Assembly (NCBI RefSeq): GCF_037940415.1
Contig: NZ_CP149798.1
Span: 1,240,001 to 1,304,000, forward strand
Direction: 5' to 3'
DNA length: 64,000 bases
DNA from: Streptomyces sp. f51
Lineage (GTDB): Bacteria > Actinomycetota > Actinomycetes > Streptomycetales > Streptomycetaceae
The notes under the pieces were generated by a model. The model was given only the letters and a program-made list of their open reading frames with translations. It searched no databases and was not told the DNA's origin. The translations under genes were made by a program, and so were the position numbers. Shown here in pieces: positions 51,084 to 58,483 of this stretch (its first letter is position 1; every line of letters starts with the position of its first letter).

Positions 51084-51425
51084 ATGGCACGAGCAGCGAC
51101 GACCTCGGACGCGTTCAACGCGATAGCGGAGCCGCAGCGGCGGGACATCCTGATGCTGCTGCGGGCGGGTGAGCGGCCGGTGACCGATGTGGCCCAGGAG
51201 CTGGGGATGAGCCAGCCGGGGGCGTCCAAGCACCTGCGGGTGCTCCGGGAAGTGGGACTGGTACGGGTCCGCGAGGCGGGCAAGCAGCGCCTCTACGGCC
51301 TGGACGCCCGCGGGCTGCGGCCGATCCACGAGTGGGTCGGCGGGTTCGAGCGGTTCTGGAACGAGAGCTTCGACCGGCTCGACACCTATGTGCAGGACCT
51401 CAAGCAGACACGGCAGGAGGACTGA
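51084..51425 (+). CDS. ArsR/SmtB-family transcriptional repressor
   Basis: This 113-residue winged-helix protein has the ArsR core AFNAIAEPQRRDILMLLRAGERPVTDVAQELGMSQPGASKHLRVLREVGLVRVREAGKQRLY. No metal-binding CxC is present, which places it in the group of ArsR proteins that accompany SRPBCC (AHSA1) partners. It is followed 4 nt later by exactly such a partner. The ATG at 51084 fits a leaderless message; an ATG at 51075 is the alternative. Autoregulation through the palindrome at 51054-51073 is likely. The signal is unknown. Confidence 0.93.
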   Translation: MARAATTSDAFNAIAEPQRRDILMLLRAGERPVTDVAQELGMSQPGASKHLRVLREVGLVRVREAGKQRLYGLDARGLRPIHEWVGGFERFWNESFDRLDTYVQDLKQTRQED

Positions 51426-51428
51426 GCG

Positions 51429-51935
51429 ATGGCAGGGGCAAGACAACAGACACAGGCGGAGCCGGCGACGGCCGACCGGGAGATCGTGATCTCCCGGATC
51501 ATCGACGCCCCGCGGGAGCTGGTGTTCGAGGCGTTCACCGAGGTCCGGCACCTGTCGCGGTGGTGGGGCCCGGACGGCTTCACCACCACCACACGGTCCT
51601 TCGAGTTCCGCGAGGGCGGGGAGTGGGTCTTCGTGCTGCACGGGCCGGACGGGACCGACTACCCCGAGTGGATCCGCTGGGTGCGGATCGTCCCGCCGGA
51701 GCGGATCGAGCTGCTGCACGGCGAGCGCCGCGACGACCCGGACGCCTTCGAGTCGGCGCTGGCCTTCGAGCGGGACGGCGCGGCGACCCGGATCGAGATG
51801 CGCACGCTGTTCCCCACCAGGGAACTGCGCGACGCGGCGGTCGAGAAGTACCACGCGATCGAGGGCGGCCGGCAGACCCTGGACAACCTGGCGGCCTACG
51901 TCGCCGACCTCACGCGGAAGGGAGCTGGAAGCTGA
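51429..51935 (+). CDS. SRPBCC/AHSA1-domain protein
   Basis: This 168-residue START/Bet v 1-like protein has the AHSA1 pattern: VISRIIDAPRELVFEAFTEVRHLSRWWGPDGF at the start, FREGGEWVFVLHGPDG in the middle and a long C-terminal helix. The fold binds hydrophobic ligands in a deep cavity. It starts 4 nt after the ArsR stop, and its stop shares one base with the next ATG, so all three genes are one operon. ArsR-SRPBCC pairs are frequent in actinobacteria and the SRPBCC member may sense or modify a ligand. No definite function. Confidence 0.92.
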   Translation: MAGARQQTQAEPATADREIVISRIIDAPRELVFEAFTEVRHLSRWWGPDGFTTTTRSFEFREGGEWVFVLHGPDGTDYPEWIRWVRIVPPERIELLHGERRDDPDAFESALAFERDGAATRIEMRTLFPTRELRDAAVEKYHAIEGGRQTLDNLAAYVADLTRKGAGS

Positions 51936-52603
51936 TGGCCGGGAAGGTGTTCTTCAGCGTGTCGATGTCGCTGGACGGCTTCGTCGCACCCGAGCCCGTC
52001 CCCGTCGAGAACGAGCTCTTCTCGCCGGACCGGCAGGACGACCCCGACGTCCGGCGCTGGACGGCGCAGTGGATGGAGCTCCAGCAGTGGATCTTCCCGC
52101 AGCGGTTCTTCCGGGAGAACCTGGGGCTGGGCGAGGGCGGCGAGGAAGGCGTCGACAACGACATCGCGCGGGAGACGTTCGAGCGCACCGGCGCGAGCGT
52201 CATGGGCCGGCGCATGTTCGACCTCGGTGAGCAGTCATGGCCCGAGGACGCGCCCTTCCACACCCCGGTCTTCGTCGTGACGCACGATCGGCGTGACCCG
52301 TGGGAGCGGCTCGGTGGCACCACGTTCCACTTCGTCACCGACGGCATCGAGAAGGCCCTCGACGGAGCCCGGGAGGCCGCCGGCGACCGTGACGTCCGTA
52401 TCGCCGGCGGGGGCACGACGATCCTCCAGTACCTGAACGCCGGTCTGGTCGACGAGTTCTCGGTCACGGTGTCGCCGGTGCTGTTCGGCGCCGGCACCCG
52501 TCTGTTCGACGGTGTGGACGCGTCCAGGATCGCGCTGGAACCGGTCCGTTCCGCACCCTCCTCACGGGTGACGCATCTGACCTACGCCGTGCGCGCGCGG
52601 TAG
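51935..52603 (+). CDS. Dihydrofolate-reductase/RibD-C-like protein
   Basis: This 222-residue protein has the RibD C-terminal/DHFR-like fold seen in many small actinobacterial reductases. It starts VFFSVSMSLDGFVAPE and contains GASVMGRRMFDLGEQSW, TPVFVVTHDRR, DVRIAGGGTTILQYLNAGLVDEFSVTVSPVLFG and a C-terminal strand SRVTHLTYAV. It probably binds NADPH. GGGAG is about 11 nt before the ATG at 51935, which overlaps the previous stop by 1 nt. It is the third gene of the ArsR operon, with a hairpin 38 nt after the stop. Substrate unknown. Confidence 0.9.
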   Translation: MAGKVFFSVSMSLDGFVAPEPVPVENELFSPDRQDDPDVRRWTAQWMELQQWIFPQRFFRENLGLGEGGEEGVDNDIARETFERTGASVMGRRMFDLGEQSWPEDAPFHTPVFVVTHDRRDPWERLGGTTFHFVTDGIEKALDGAREAAGDRDVRIAGGGTTILQYLNAGLVDEFSVTVSPVLFGAGTRLFDGVDASRIALEPVRSAPSSRVTHLTYAVRAR

Positions 52604-52640
52604 TCGCGACGCCGGTCCGCCCCGGCGGCCGGCGGCGAGC

Positions 52641-52673
52641 GGGAGTCCGGCCGCCCCGGGGGGCCGGACTCCC
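52641..52673 (+). terminator. Hairpin ending the ArsR operon
   Basis: GGGAGTCCGGCC (52641-52652) and GGCCGGACTCCC (52662-52673) are perfect 12-bp complements, 38 nt after the last gene of the operon. Confidence 0.75.
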
Positions 52674-52727
52674 GCGAAGCCGTGCTCCCGGCGAGACGCC
52701 GATCACGTTTCGGCCAGCCGCTGGACG

Positions 52728-52747
52728 ACATACCGACTGGTCGGCAT
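52728..52747. promoter_or_regulatory. TetR-type operator upstream of the kinase/acyl-CoA dehydrogenase operon
   Basis: The stretch ACATACCGACTGGTCGGCAT (52728-52747) contains the inverted repeat CCGAC-TG-GTCGG. Its first 14 bases, ACATACCGACTGGT, recur exactly on the other strand at 58305-58318 before the SDR gene. This links both transcription units to one regulator, most simply the TetR encoded at 55171-55773. Confidence 0.7.
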
Positions 52748-52785
52748 CATGGTCATGTCCCGTTCCCGTGTGCTGAGGAGCAATG

Positions 52786-53808
52786 ATGAGCCCGGACCAC
52801 CCGCCAGGTCTCGATCTCGACCGGCTGCGCGGCCTGCTCGACCGTGAGCGGCCCGGACTCGTGAACGGCCCGCTGACGGGCCGGCTGATCGAGGGCGGAC
52901 GGTCGAACCTCACCTACGCGGTCACCGACGGCACCGGCAGCTGGGTCGTACGACGGCCCCCGCTCGGCCATGTGCTGGCCACCGCGCACGACATGAAGCG
53001 CGAGCACCGGGTGATCAGCGCGCTGCACCCGACGGCCGTGCCGGTCCCCGACCCCGTGCTCCTGTGCGAGGACGAGTCGGTGCTCGGCGCCCCGTTCTAC
53101 GTCATGGAGTTCGTCGAGGGCACCCCGTACCGCACCGCGGACCAGCTCGCCCCGCTCGGCCCGCAGCGCACCCGCGACGCGGTGCTCGGTCTGGTCGACA
53201 CCCTGGTCGAACTGCACGCGGTGGACCCGGCCGAGGTCGGACTCGCCGACTTCGGCCGCCCCGAGGGCTTCCTCGACCGGCAACTGCGCCGCTGGGGCAA
53301 GCAGTTGGACGCGTCCCGCAACCGCGAGCTGGCCGGCATCGACGAACTGCACGCCGCCCTGGGCCGCGAACTGCCCGACTCCCCCGCGCCCACCGTCGTC
53401 CACGGCGACTACCGGCTCGACAACGTACTGATCGGATCCGACGACCGGATCACGGCGATCCTGGACTGGGAGATGTCCACGCTCGGCGATCCGCTCACCG
53501 ACCTCGGGCTGCTCGTCATGTACAGCACGCCCCTGGAACTGCCCAACTCCCCCATCAGCACAACCGCTTCGGCCGCCGGGCACCCCGAGGCGGCCGAGAT
53601 CGTCGAGCGGTACGCCGCGCGCTCGGGGCGCGACGTCTCCGCGGTCTCCTGGTACACAGCCTTCGCCTGGTTCAAGCTCGCCGTGATCCTGGAGGGCATC
53701 CACTACCGCTACACCAAGGGCCAGACGGTCGGCGGCGGCTTCGACCGCATCGGCGAGCTGGTCCCCGTCTTCATCGAGCACGGCCTGACCACCCTTCAGG
53801 AAGGCTGA
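52786..53808 (+). CDS. APH-family (aminoglycoside-phosphotransferase-like) kinase of acyl catabolism
   Basis: This 340-residue kinase has the APH fold: SNLTYAVTDGTGSWVVRRPP for nucleotide binding, catalytic HGDYRLDNVLIG (about 205-216) and metal-binding ILDWEMSTLGDPLTDLG. It resembles the FadE36/LvaA type and the kinase part of eukaryotic ACAD10/11 rather than antibiotic kinases. The acyl-CoA dehydrogenase gene starts 6 nt after its stop, matching the fused order in ACAD10/11. In that pathway the kinase phosphorylates a 4-hydroxyacyl-CoA. GGAG is 5 nt before ATG 52786; ATG 52783 is the alternative. A TetR-type operator lies 45 nt upstream. Confidence 0.9.
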   Translation: MSPDHPPGLDLDRLRGLLDRERPGLVNGPLTGRLIEGGRSNLTYAVTDGTGSWVVRRPPLGHVLATAHDMKREHRVISALHPTAVPVPDPVLLCEDESVLGAPFYVMEFVEGTPYRTADQLAPLGPQRTRDAVLGLVDTLVELHAVDPAEVGLADFGRPEGFLDRQLRRWGKQLDASRNRELAGIDELHAALGRELPDSPAPTVVHGDYRLDNVLIGSDDRITAILDWEMSTLGDPLTDLGLLVMYSTPLELPNSPISTTASAAGHPEAAEIVERYAARSGRDVSAVSWYTAFAWFKLAVILEGIHYRYTKGQTVGGGFDRIGELVPVFIEHGLTTLQEG

Positions 53809-53814
53809 CCCGCC

Positions 53815-55029
53815 ATGGACTTCGCATTCGACGCGCGCACCGAAGAGCTGCGCGGGAAGCTGCTCGCCTTCATGGACGAGCACGTCTATCCGGCGGAGGC
53901 CGTCGCGGAGGAGCAGCGCGCCCTGCTGGCCTCGCCGTGGGACACCCCCGCCGTGGTCGGTGAGCTGAAGGCCGAGGCCCGCAGGCAGGGTCTGTGGAAC
54001 CTGTTCCTGCCGGACTCCGAGTACGGTGCCGGGCTGACCAACCTCCAGTACGCGCCGCTCGCCGAGATCACCGGCCGCAGCCCGCACCTGGCGCCCACCG
54101 CGCTGAACTGCGCGGCGCCGGACACCGGGAACATGGAGGTGCTCGCCCAGTTCGGCGACGAGGCGCAGCGCAAGCAGTGGCTGGAGCCGCTGCTGGCCGG
54201 GGAGATCCGTTCCGCGTTCGCGATGACGGAGCCCGAGGTCGCCTCCTCCGACGCCACGAACATCACCACGCTGATCGAGCGGGAGGGCGACGAGTATGTC
54301 GTCACCGGGCGCAAGTGGTACATCTCCGGGGCGATGAACCCCGACTGCAAGATCTTCATCGTGATGGGCAAGACGGACCCGGACGGCCCTGACATCCGAC
54401 GCCAGCAGTCGATGATCCTGGTCCCCCGTGACACTCCGGGCGTCGAGGTACGGCGTGCCATGCAGGTGTACGGCTACGAGGACCACTCCCACGGCGGGCA
54501 CGCCGAGGTCGTCTTCGACCGCGTCCGGGTGCCGGCGAGCAACCTGATCGGCGAGGAGGGCGGCGGGTTCGCCATCGCGCAGGCCCGGCTCGGTCCCGGC
54601 CGGATCCACCACTGCATGCGGCTGATCGGCATGGCCGAGCGGGCCATCGAGCTGATGTGCCGCCGGGCGGTGGCGCGTACGGCGTTCGGCAAGCCGCTGG
54701 CCCAGCAGGGGGTCGTGCAGAACTGGATCGCCGACGCCCGGGTGACCGTCGAGCAGTTGCGGCTGCTGGTGCTGAAGACGGCCTGGATGATGGACACCGT
54801 GGGCAACAAGGGTGCCCACACCGAGATCCAGGCCATCAAGATCGCCACTCCGCGGGCGGTCGTGGAGATCCTCGACAAGGCGGTGCAGCTGCACGGTGCC
54901 GGCGGGGTCAGCCAGGACTTCCCGCTGGCCGAGCTGTGGGCGTCCGCCCGGACCCTGAAGCTGGCCGACGGCCCCGACGAGGTCCACCAGCGCTCACTGG
55001 CCCACCGGGAGATCAAGAAGTACGTCTGA
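53815..55029 (+). CDS. Acyl-CoA dehydrogenase (ACAD10/11-like)
   Basis: This 404-residue flavoenzyme shows the acyl-CoA dehydrogenase plan. The N-terminal helical domain is followed by the FAD region AFAMTEPEVASSDATNI, and the C-terminal helical domain has RTAFGKPLAQQG and the nucleotide loop QLHGAGGVSQDFPLAELW. Its nearest functional parallel is the ACAD domain of ACAD10/11 and LvaC-type enzymes that act after an APH-like kinase. The gene follows the kinase by 6 nt. It converges with the TetR gene across a region with a 22-bp hairpin. The exact substrate chain is unknown. Confidence 0.94.
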   Translation: MDFAFDARTEELRGKLLAFMDEHVYPAEAVAEEQRALLASPWDTPAVVGELKAEARRQGLWNLFLPDSEYGAGLTNLQYAPLAEITGRSPHLAPTALNCAAPDTGNMEVLAQFGDEAQRKQWLEPLLAGEIRSAFAMTEPEVASSDATNITTLIEREGDEYVVTGRKWYISGAMNPDCKIFIVMGKTDPDGPDIRRQQSMILVPRDTPGVEVRRAMQVYGYEDHSHGGHAEVVFDRVRVPASNLIGEEGGGFAIAQARLGPGRIHHCMRLIGMAERAIELMCRRAVARTAFGKPLAQQGVVQNWIADARVTVEQLRLLVLKTAWMMDTVGNKGAHTEIQAIKIATPRAVVEILDKAVQLHGAGGVSQDFPLAELWASARTLKLADGPDEVHQRSLAHREIKKYV

Positions 55030-55113
55030 CGCCGTGGGGTGCGGGGGGGAGTTTTTCGCCCCCTCCGCCCCTGCCCGTCCCGTACCCGGGGGCGCCGCCC
55101 CCGGACCGCCGCT

Positions 55114-55160
55114 CCTCAATCGCCGGAGGGGCTGATACTCAGCCCCTCCGGCGATTGAGG
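55114..55160. terminator. 22-bp perfect palindromic hairpin of a dispersed streptomycete type
   Basis: The arms 55114-55135 (CCTCAATCGCCGGAGGGGCT...) and 55139-55160 are perfect complements over 22 bp with a TAC loop. It lies between convergent genes. The CAATCGCCGGA core is, from memory, a common dispersed intergenic hairpin in Streptomyces genomes and probably acts as a bidirectional terminator. Confidence 0.85.
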
Positions 55161-55170
55161 CCAGAGCGCG

Positions 55171-55773
55171 CTACGGGCGCAGGGCGCGCAGGAGGAGGTC
55201 TGCCAGGTGGTCGGCCACCTCCTGGGGGGCCAGGGGGCCGTCCGGGCGGTACCACGTGGACAGGTGGTGGACCGAGCCGAAGTGGTAGTCGACGACCAGG
55301 TCCGCGGGGGTGGCGGTGGAGAAGACGCCCTTCTTCTGGCCCTCCTCGACCAGGGCGCGGAACCGCTCGTGGTAGCGCCGCCGCTCGGAGCGCACCTGCT
55401 TGAGCTTCTCGGGCCCGAGATGATGCATCGACCGGAAGAAGATCGAGGCGTCGTCGAGGTTGTCGATGGTCGTGACGACCACGTCGGCCGCCGCGCGCCG
55501 CAGCCGCTCCTCGACGGGCGCGTCCGCGTCCGCGAACGCGTCGAGCCGCTCCTGCTGAAGGCGCAGCACACGGGCGTAGACCTCGTGCAGGAGATCGTCC
55601 TTGGAGCCGAAGTAGTGGTAGAGCGCCCCCTTGGTGACGCCCGCGGCCTCGACGATCTCCTGCACCGACGTGCGGTCGTAGCCCTGCTCCGCGAAGAGCC
55701 GGGTGGCGGCGGCCAGCAGCCGCTGCGGGACGGGCGTGCCGTCACCGTCCGTCGTCCTGGGCACTGCCGCCAC
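55171..55773 (-). CDS. TetR-family repressor of the acyl catabolic cluster
   Basis: This 200-residue regulator has an N-terminal TetR helix-turn-helix (LLAAATRLFAEQGYDRTSVQEIVEAAGVTKGALYHYFGSKDDLL, about 18-62) and a helical ligand domain. It resembles the FadR/KstR2-like regulators found with acyl-CoA dehydrogenases. The GTG at 55773 has GGAAGG 3-8 nt upstream. It is 59 nt downstream of the acyl-CoA ligase gene on the same strand, so it may be co-transcribed with SDR-ligase-TetR. Matching operators at 52728 and 58305 imply it controls both units, and through the second also itself. The effector is likely an acyl-CoA. Confidence 0.92.
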   Translation of the reverse strand: MAAVPRTTDGDGTPVPQRLLAAATRLFAEQGYDRTSVQEIVEAAGVTKGALYHYFGSKDDLLHEVYARVLRLQQERLDAFADADAPVEERLRRAAADVVVTTIDNLDDASIFFRSMHHLGPEKLKQVRSERRRYHERFRALVEEGQKKGVFSTATPADLVVDYHFGSVHHLSTWYRPDGPLAPQEVADHLADLLLRALRP

Positions 55774-55832
55774 CTGCCTTCCGTGCGTTGTGTCGTCGAA
55801 CGCTGTCTGTCGTCCGCGAGGAATCCTGGAGA

Positions 55833-57494
55833 CTACTGGGAGTCCCGCGGGCGGGAACGCAGTTCCCGCCGGAGGATCTTCCCACTCGCCGTTTTCGGCA
55901 GTTCGGGCAGGATCTCCACCCGCCGCGGATATTTGTAGGCGGCCAGTCTCTCCTTGCAGTACGCGGCCAGCGCCTCGGGATCCTCGGCGGCGCCGGGCCG
56001 CAGGCTGATGTACGCCATGACGGTCTCCCCGCGGTAGCCGTCCGGGATCCCGACGACGGCGGCCTCGCGGACCGCCGGGTGGGTGTGCAGGACGTCCTCG
56101 ACCTCGCGGGGCCAGACCTTGAAGCCGGACGCGTTGATCATGTCCTTCTTGCGGTCGACGACGTAGAGCCAGCCGTTCTCGTCCATGAAGCCGATGTCGC
56201 CGGTGCGCAGTTCGCCGTCCGGGAAGGTCTCGGCGGTCGCCTCGGGGCGGCGCCAGTAGCCGGGCACCACCTGCGGACCGCTGACGAGGATCTCGCCCTG
56301 CTCGCCGAAGGGCACCTCCTGGCCCTGGTCGTCGACGATGCGTACGACCGAGTCAGGTCCCGGCACGCCCACGGCCAGGGTCCCTGAGGCCGGGTCCACG
56401 GGCGCCTCCAGGCCGGGGGGCACGGAGGCGCAGGGCGCGGTGCACTCGGTGAGCCCGTAGCCGTTGCGGATGTACGGCCCGAAGCCGGCCCGGAACCGTT
56501 CGACGAGGGCGGGCGGCAGCGGGGCGCCGCCGGAGGAGATGTTGACGAAGGACGAGAAGTGGTCCGGTGTGACGTCCGGGTGTGCGGCCAGTGCCATGAA
56601 GGCGGTCGAGGGGCCGACGGTGTAGAGCGGCCGGTGTTCGGCGAAGGCCTCCAGGACGACCCCGGCCTCGAAGCGGTACGCGAGGACCAGGGTGCCCGCG
56701 CTGTCGAGGCAGGCGGCGAGCTGGCAGACCATTCCGGTGATGTGGAACAAGGGTGCCAGCGCGAAGTACACGGGCGCCTCGGGCAGCGCGAGGCCGGTCC
56801 GCTGGCGCTCGGCGTTGTACATGATGTTGCCGTGCGTGTTGGTGGCGCCCTTGGGGGTGCCGCTGGTGCCCGAGGTGTAGCTGATCAGCGCGATGTCCGA
56901 CGGGCCGAGGACCCGGTCGCCCGGCGCCTTGTGCCCCTGCCGGGCGACGGCGAGGAGGTCGTCGGCGGCCTCGTCGAGGGGCAGGCGCCCGAAGGCCAGC
57001 ACACGCGGGTCGTTCCGGGTCTGGAGGTCGAGTTCACAGGCCGTGAGGACGACCCGTACGGGCGAGTCGGCGGCGGTCTCGCGCAGATAGGTGTCCCACG
57101 CGCGGTCGGAGCACACGAGGGCGGCGGCCTCGGCGTCGTGCAGGACGTGCCGTACCTCGCCGGACTTGTACATCGGGTTGACCGGTACGACGGTCGCGCC
57201 GGCCTTCCACGCGCCGAGCAGCGCGATCACGAAGTGCGGGGAGTTCTGGAGCATGACCGCGACCCGGTCGCCCCGCTCCACGCCCCGGTCGGCGAGGTGC
57301 CCGGCCACGGAGCCGCTCAGCTCGTCGAGTTCGCGGTAGCTCAGCCGCCCGTCGAAGTAGGCGAGCGCGGTGCGGTCCGGAGTGCGGGCGGTCACGTCCG
57401 CGAGGGCGTGCACCAGGGTGTCGGCGGGGTTCACCGGGCCGCGCTGCGCCTCGCTGAGCAGTGCGGTCCAGGGCCGGTCTGCGTAGCCGGTCAC
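55833..57494 (-). CDS. Acyl-CoA synthetase (FadD/AMP-ligase family)
   Basis: This 553-residue adenylate-forming ligase activates a carboxylic acid to its CoA thioester. The motifs are ordered: ISYTSGTSGTPKGATNTH (about 183-200), NGYGLTE (about 320), GDIGFMDENGWLYVVDRKKDMI and the terminal catalytic Lys in KTASGKILRRELR. GTG 57494 overlaps the SDR stop by 4 nt (GTGA), giving translational coupling; a longer upstream frame overlaps the SDR gene and was rejected. Together with the kinase, dehydrogenase and SDR it completes a plausible degradation route for a hydroxylated or branched acid. Confidence 0.94.
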   Translation of the reverse strand: MTGYADRPWTALLSEAQRGPVNPADTLVHALADVTARTPDRTALAYFDGRLSYRELDELSGSVAGHLADRGVERGDRVAVMLQNSPHFVIALLGAWKAGATVVPVNPMYKSGEVRHVLHDAEAAALVCSDRAWDTYLRETAADSPVRVVLTACELDLQTRNDPRVLAFGRLPLDEAADDLLAVARQGHKAPGDRVLGPSDIALISYTSGTSGTPKGATNTHGNIMYNAERQRTGLALPEAPVYFALAPLFHITGMVCQLAACLDSAGTLVLAYRFEAGVVLEAFAEHRPLYTVGPSTAFMALAAHPDVTPDHFSSFVNISSGGAPLPPALVERFRAGFGPYIRNGYGLTECTAPCASVPPGLEAPVDPASGTLAVGVPGPDSVVRIVDDQGQEVPFGEQGEILVSGPQVVPGYWRRPEATAETFPDGELRTGDIGFMDENGWLYVVDRKKDMINASGFKVWPREVEDVLHTHPAVREAAVVGIPDGYRGETVMAYISLRPGAAEDPEALAAYCKERLAAYKYPRRVEILPELPKTASGKILRRELRSRPRDSQ

Positions 57495-58252
57495 TCGGCG
57501 GCCTCCCACTTCTGCTGGAGGTGGTTCATGTTCGTCATCCAGCGGTCGGGGTCGGCGGCCCGTGCCTGGTAGTAGGCGGCGACCTCGGGGTGCGGCAGGA
57601 CCAGGAAGCGGTCCTCCTCGATGCCCTTCATGAGCGCGTCGGCGACGGCCCCGGGCTCGATGGCGGTGGGCTGGAGCACCAGGTCGCCTGCGCTCCCGGT
57701 GGCCTCCAGCATGTCGGTGCGCACGCCCTGGGGGCAGATCGCGTGCACCTTCACCCCGCGGTGGCGGTACGTCAGGGACAGCCACTCGGCGAACGCGTAC
57801 GCGCCGTGCTTGGTGACGCTGTACGGGGCGGCGCCGATCATCGTGAGCAGTCCGGCGGCGGAGACGGTCGAGACGAACCGGCCGCTGCCGCGCTCCAGCC
57901 AGTCCGGGAGCAGCGCGTGGGCGGCGCGGACGTGGGCCATCACGTTGACGTCCCAGGCCAGGGCCCACACGCTCTCGTCGGCGGCCTCGGAGCCGCCCGA
58001 GCCGACGCCGGCGTTCGCGCAGTAGACGTCCACGGTGCCGCCGAGGGCCTCGCGGGCCTCGTCCACGATCCGGGAGGCGTCTCCGACGACCGCGATGCCA
58101 CCGATCTCGTCGGCCACGGCCTTCACCTTGCCGGCGTCGAGGTCGTTGACCACGACCCGCGCTCCCTCGGCGGCGAATCTGCGGGCCAGCGCGGCCCCGA
58201 TCCCGCCCCCCGCTCCGGTGACGACGACTCCCGCACCCTGCATGGCTTCCAC
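57491..58252 (-). CDS. Short-chain dehydrogenase/reductase
   Basis: This 253-residue NAD(P)-dependent SDR has the glycine motif VVVTGAGGGIGAALARRF (about 9-26), NAG in YCANAGVG, and the catalytic Ser (STVSAAG) and Tyr-x-x-x-Lys (PYSVTKHG) about 13 residues apart. GTG 58252 was picked because AAGGAGA lies 7 nt upstream; another GTG (58255) precedes it and an ATG is at 58243. It is the first gene of the minus-strand unit SDR-ligase-TetR. It may oxidise the 3-hydroxyacyl intermediate left by the kinase/dehydrogenase pair. The operator at 58305-58318 lies about 50 nt upstream. Confidence 0.93.
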   Translation of the reverse strand: MEAMQGAGVVVTGAGGGIGAALARRFAAEGARVVVNDLDAGKVKAVADEIGGIAVVGDASRIVDEAREALGGTVDVYCANAGVGSGGSEAADESVWALAWDVNVMAHVRAAHALLPDWLERGSGRFVSTVSAAGLLTMIGAAPYSVTKHGAYAFAEWLSLTYRHRGVKVHAICPQGVRTDMLEATGSAGDLVLQPTAIEPGAVADALMKGIEEDRFLVLPHPEVAAYYQARAADPDRWMTNMNHLQQKWEAAE

Positions 58253-58304
58253 CACGGGTCTCCTTCGACGCGACGTGACACGGCTCTGCTGCGACGCCAG
58301 ACTA

Positions 58305-58318
58305 ACCAGTCGGTATGT
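58305..58318. promoter_or_regulatory. TetR-type operator upstream of the SDR gene
   Basis: Read on the minus strand, ACATACCGACTGGT (58305-58318) is identical to the site at 52728-52741 in front of the kinase gene. It lies 53 bases before the SDR start, in the expected promoter region. Confidence 0.7.
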
Positions 58319-58483
58319 AACAAGGGAAGGGTTCCCGGCCGCCGCGCGAGCGGCCTGCGTCACGTCCGCCCCGGCAGCCCCGCGCCGAGCCGCGACAGGC
58401 CGACGGTGTCCGTGCCCTACGAACTTCCCCCGCGAGCGCCTAGCGTGCTCGTGCCAGCCTTCCGCGATCACGGAGGTCCCACC

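Noticed and set aside
52786..53808. Aminoglycoside resistance kinase
   Set aside because: The APH fold is present, but the coupling to an acyl-CoA dehydrogenase, ligase and SDR fits an acyl-catabolic kinase, not antibiotic resistance.
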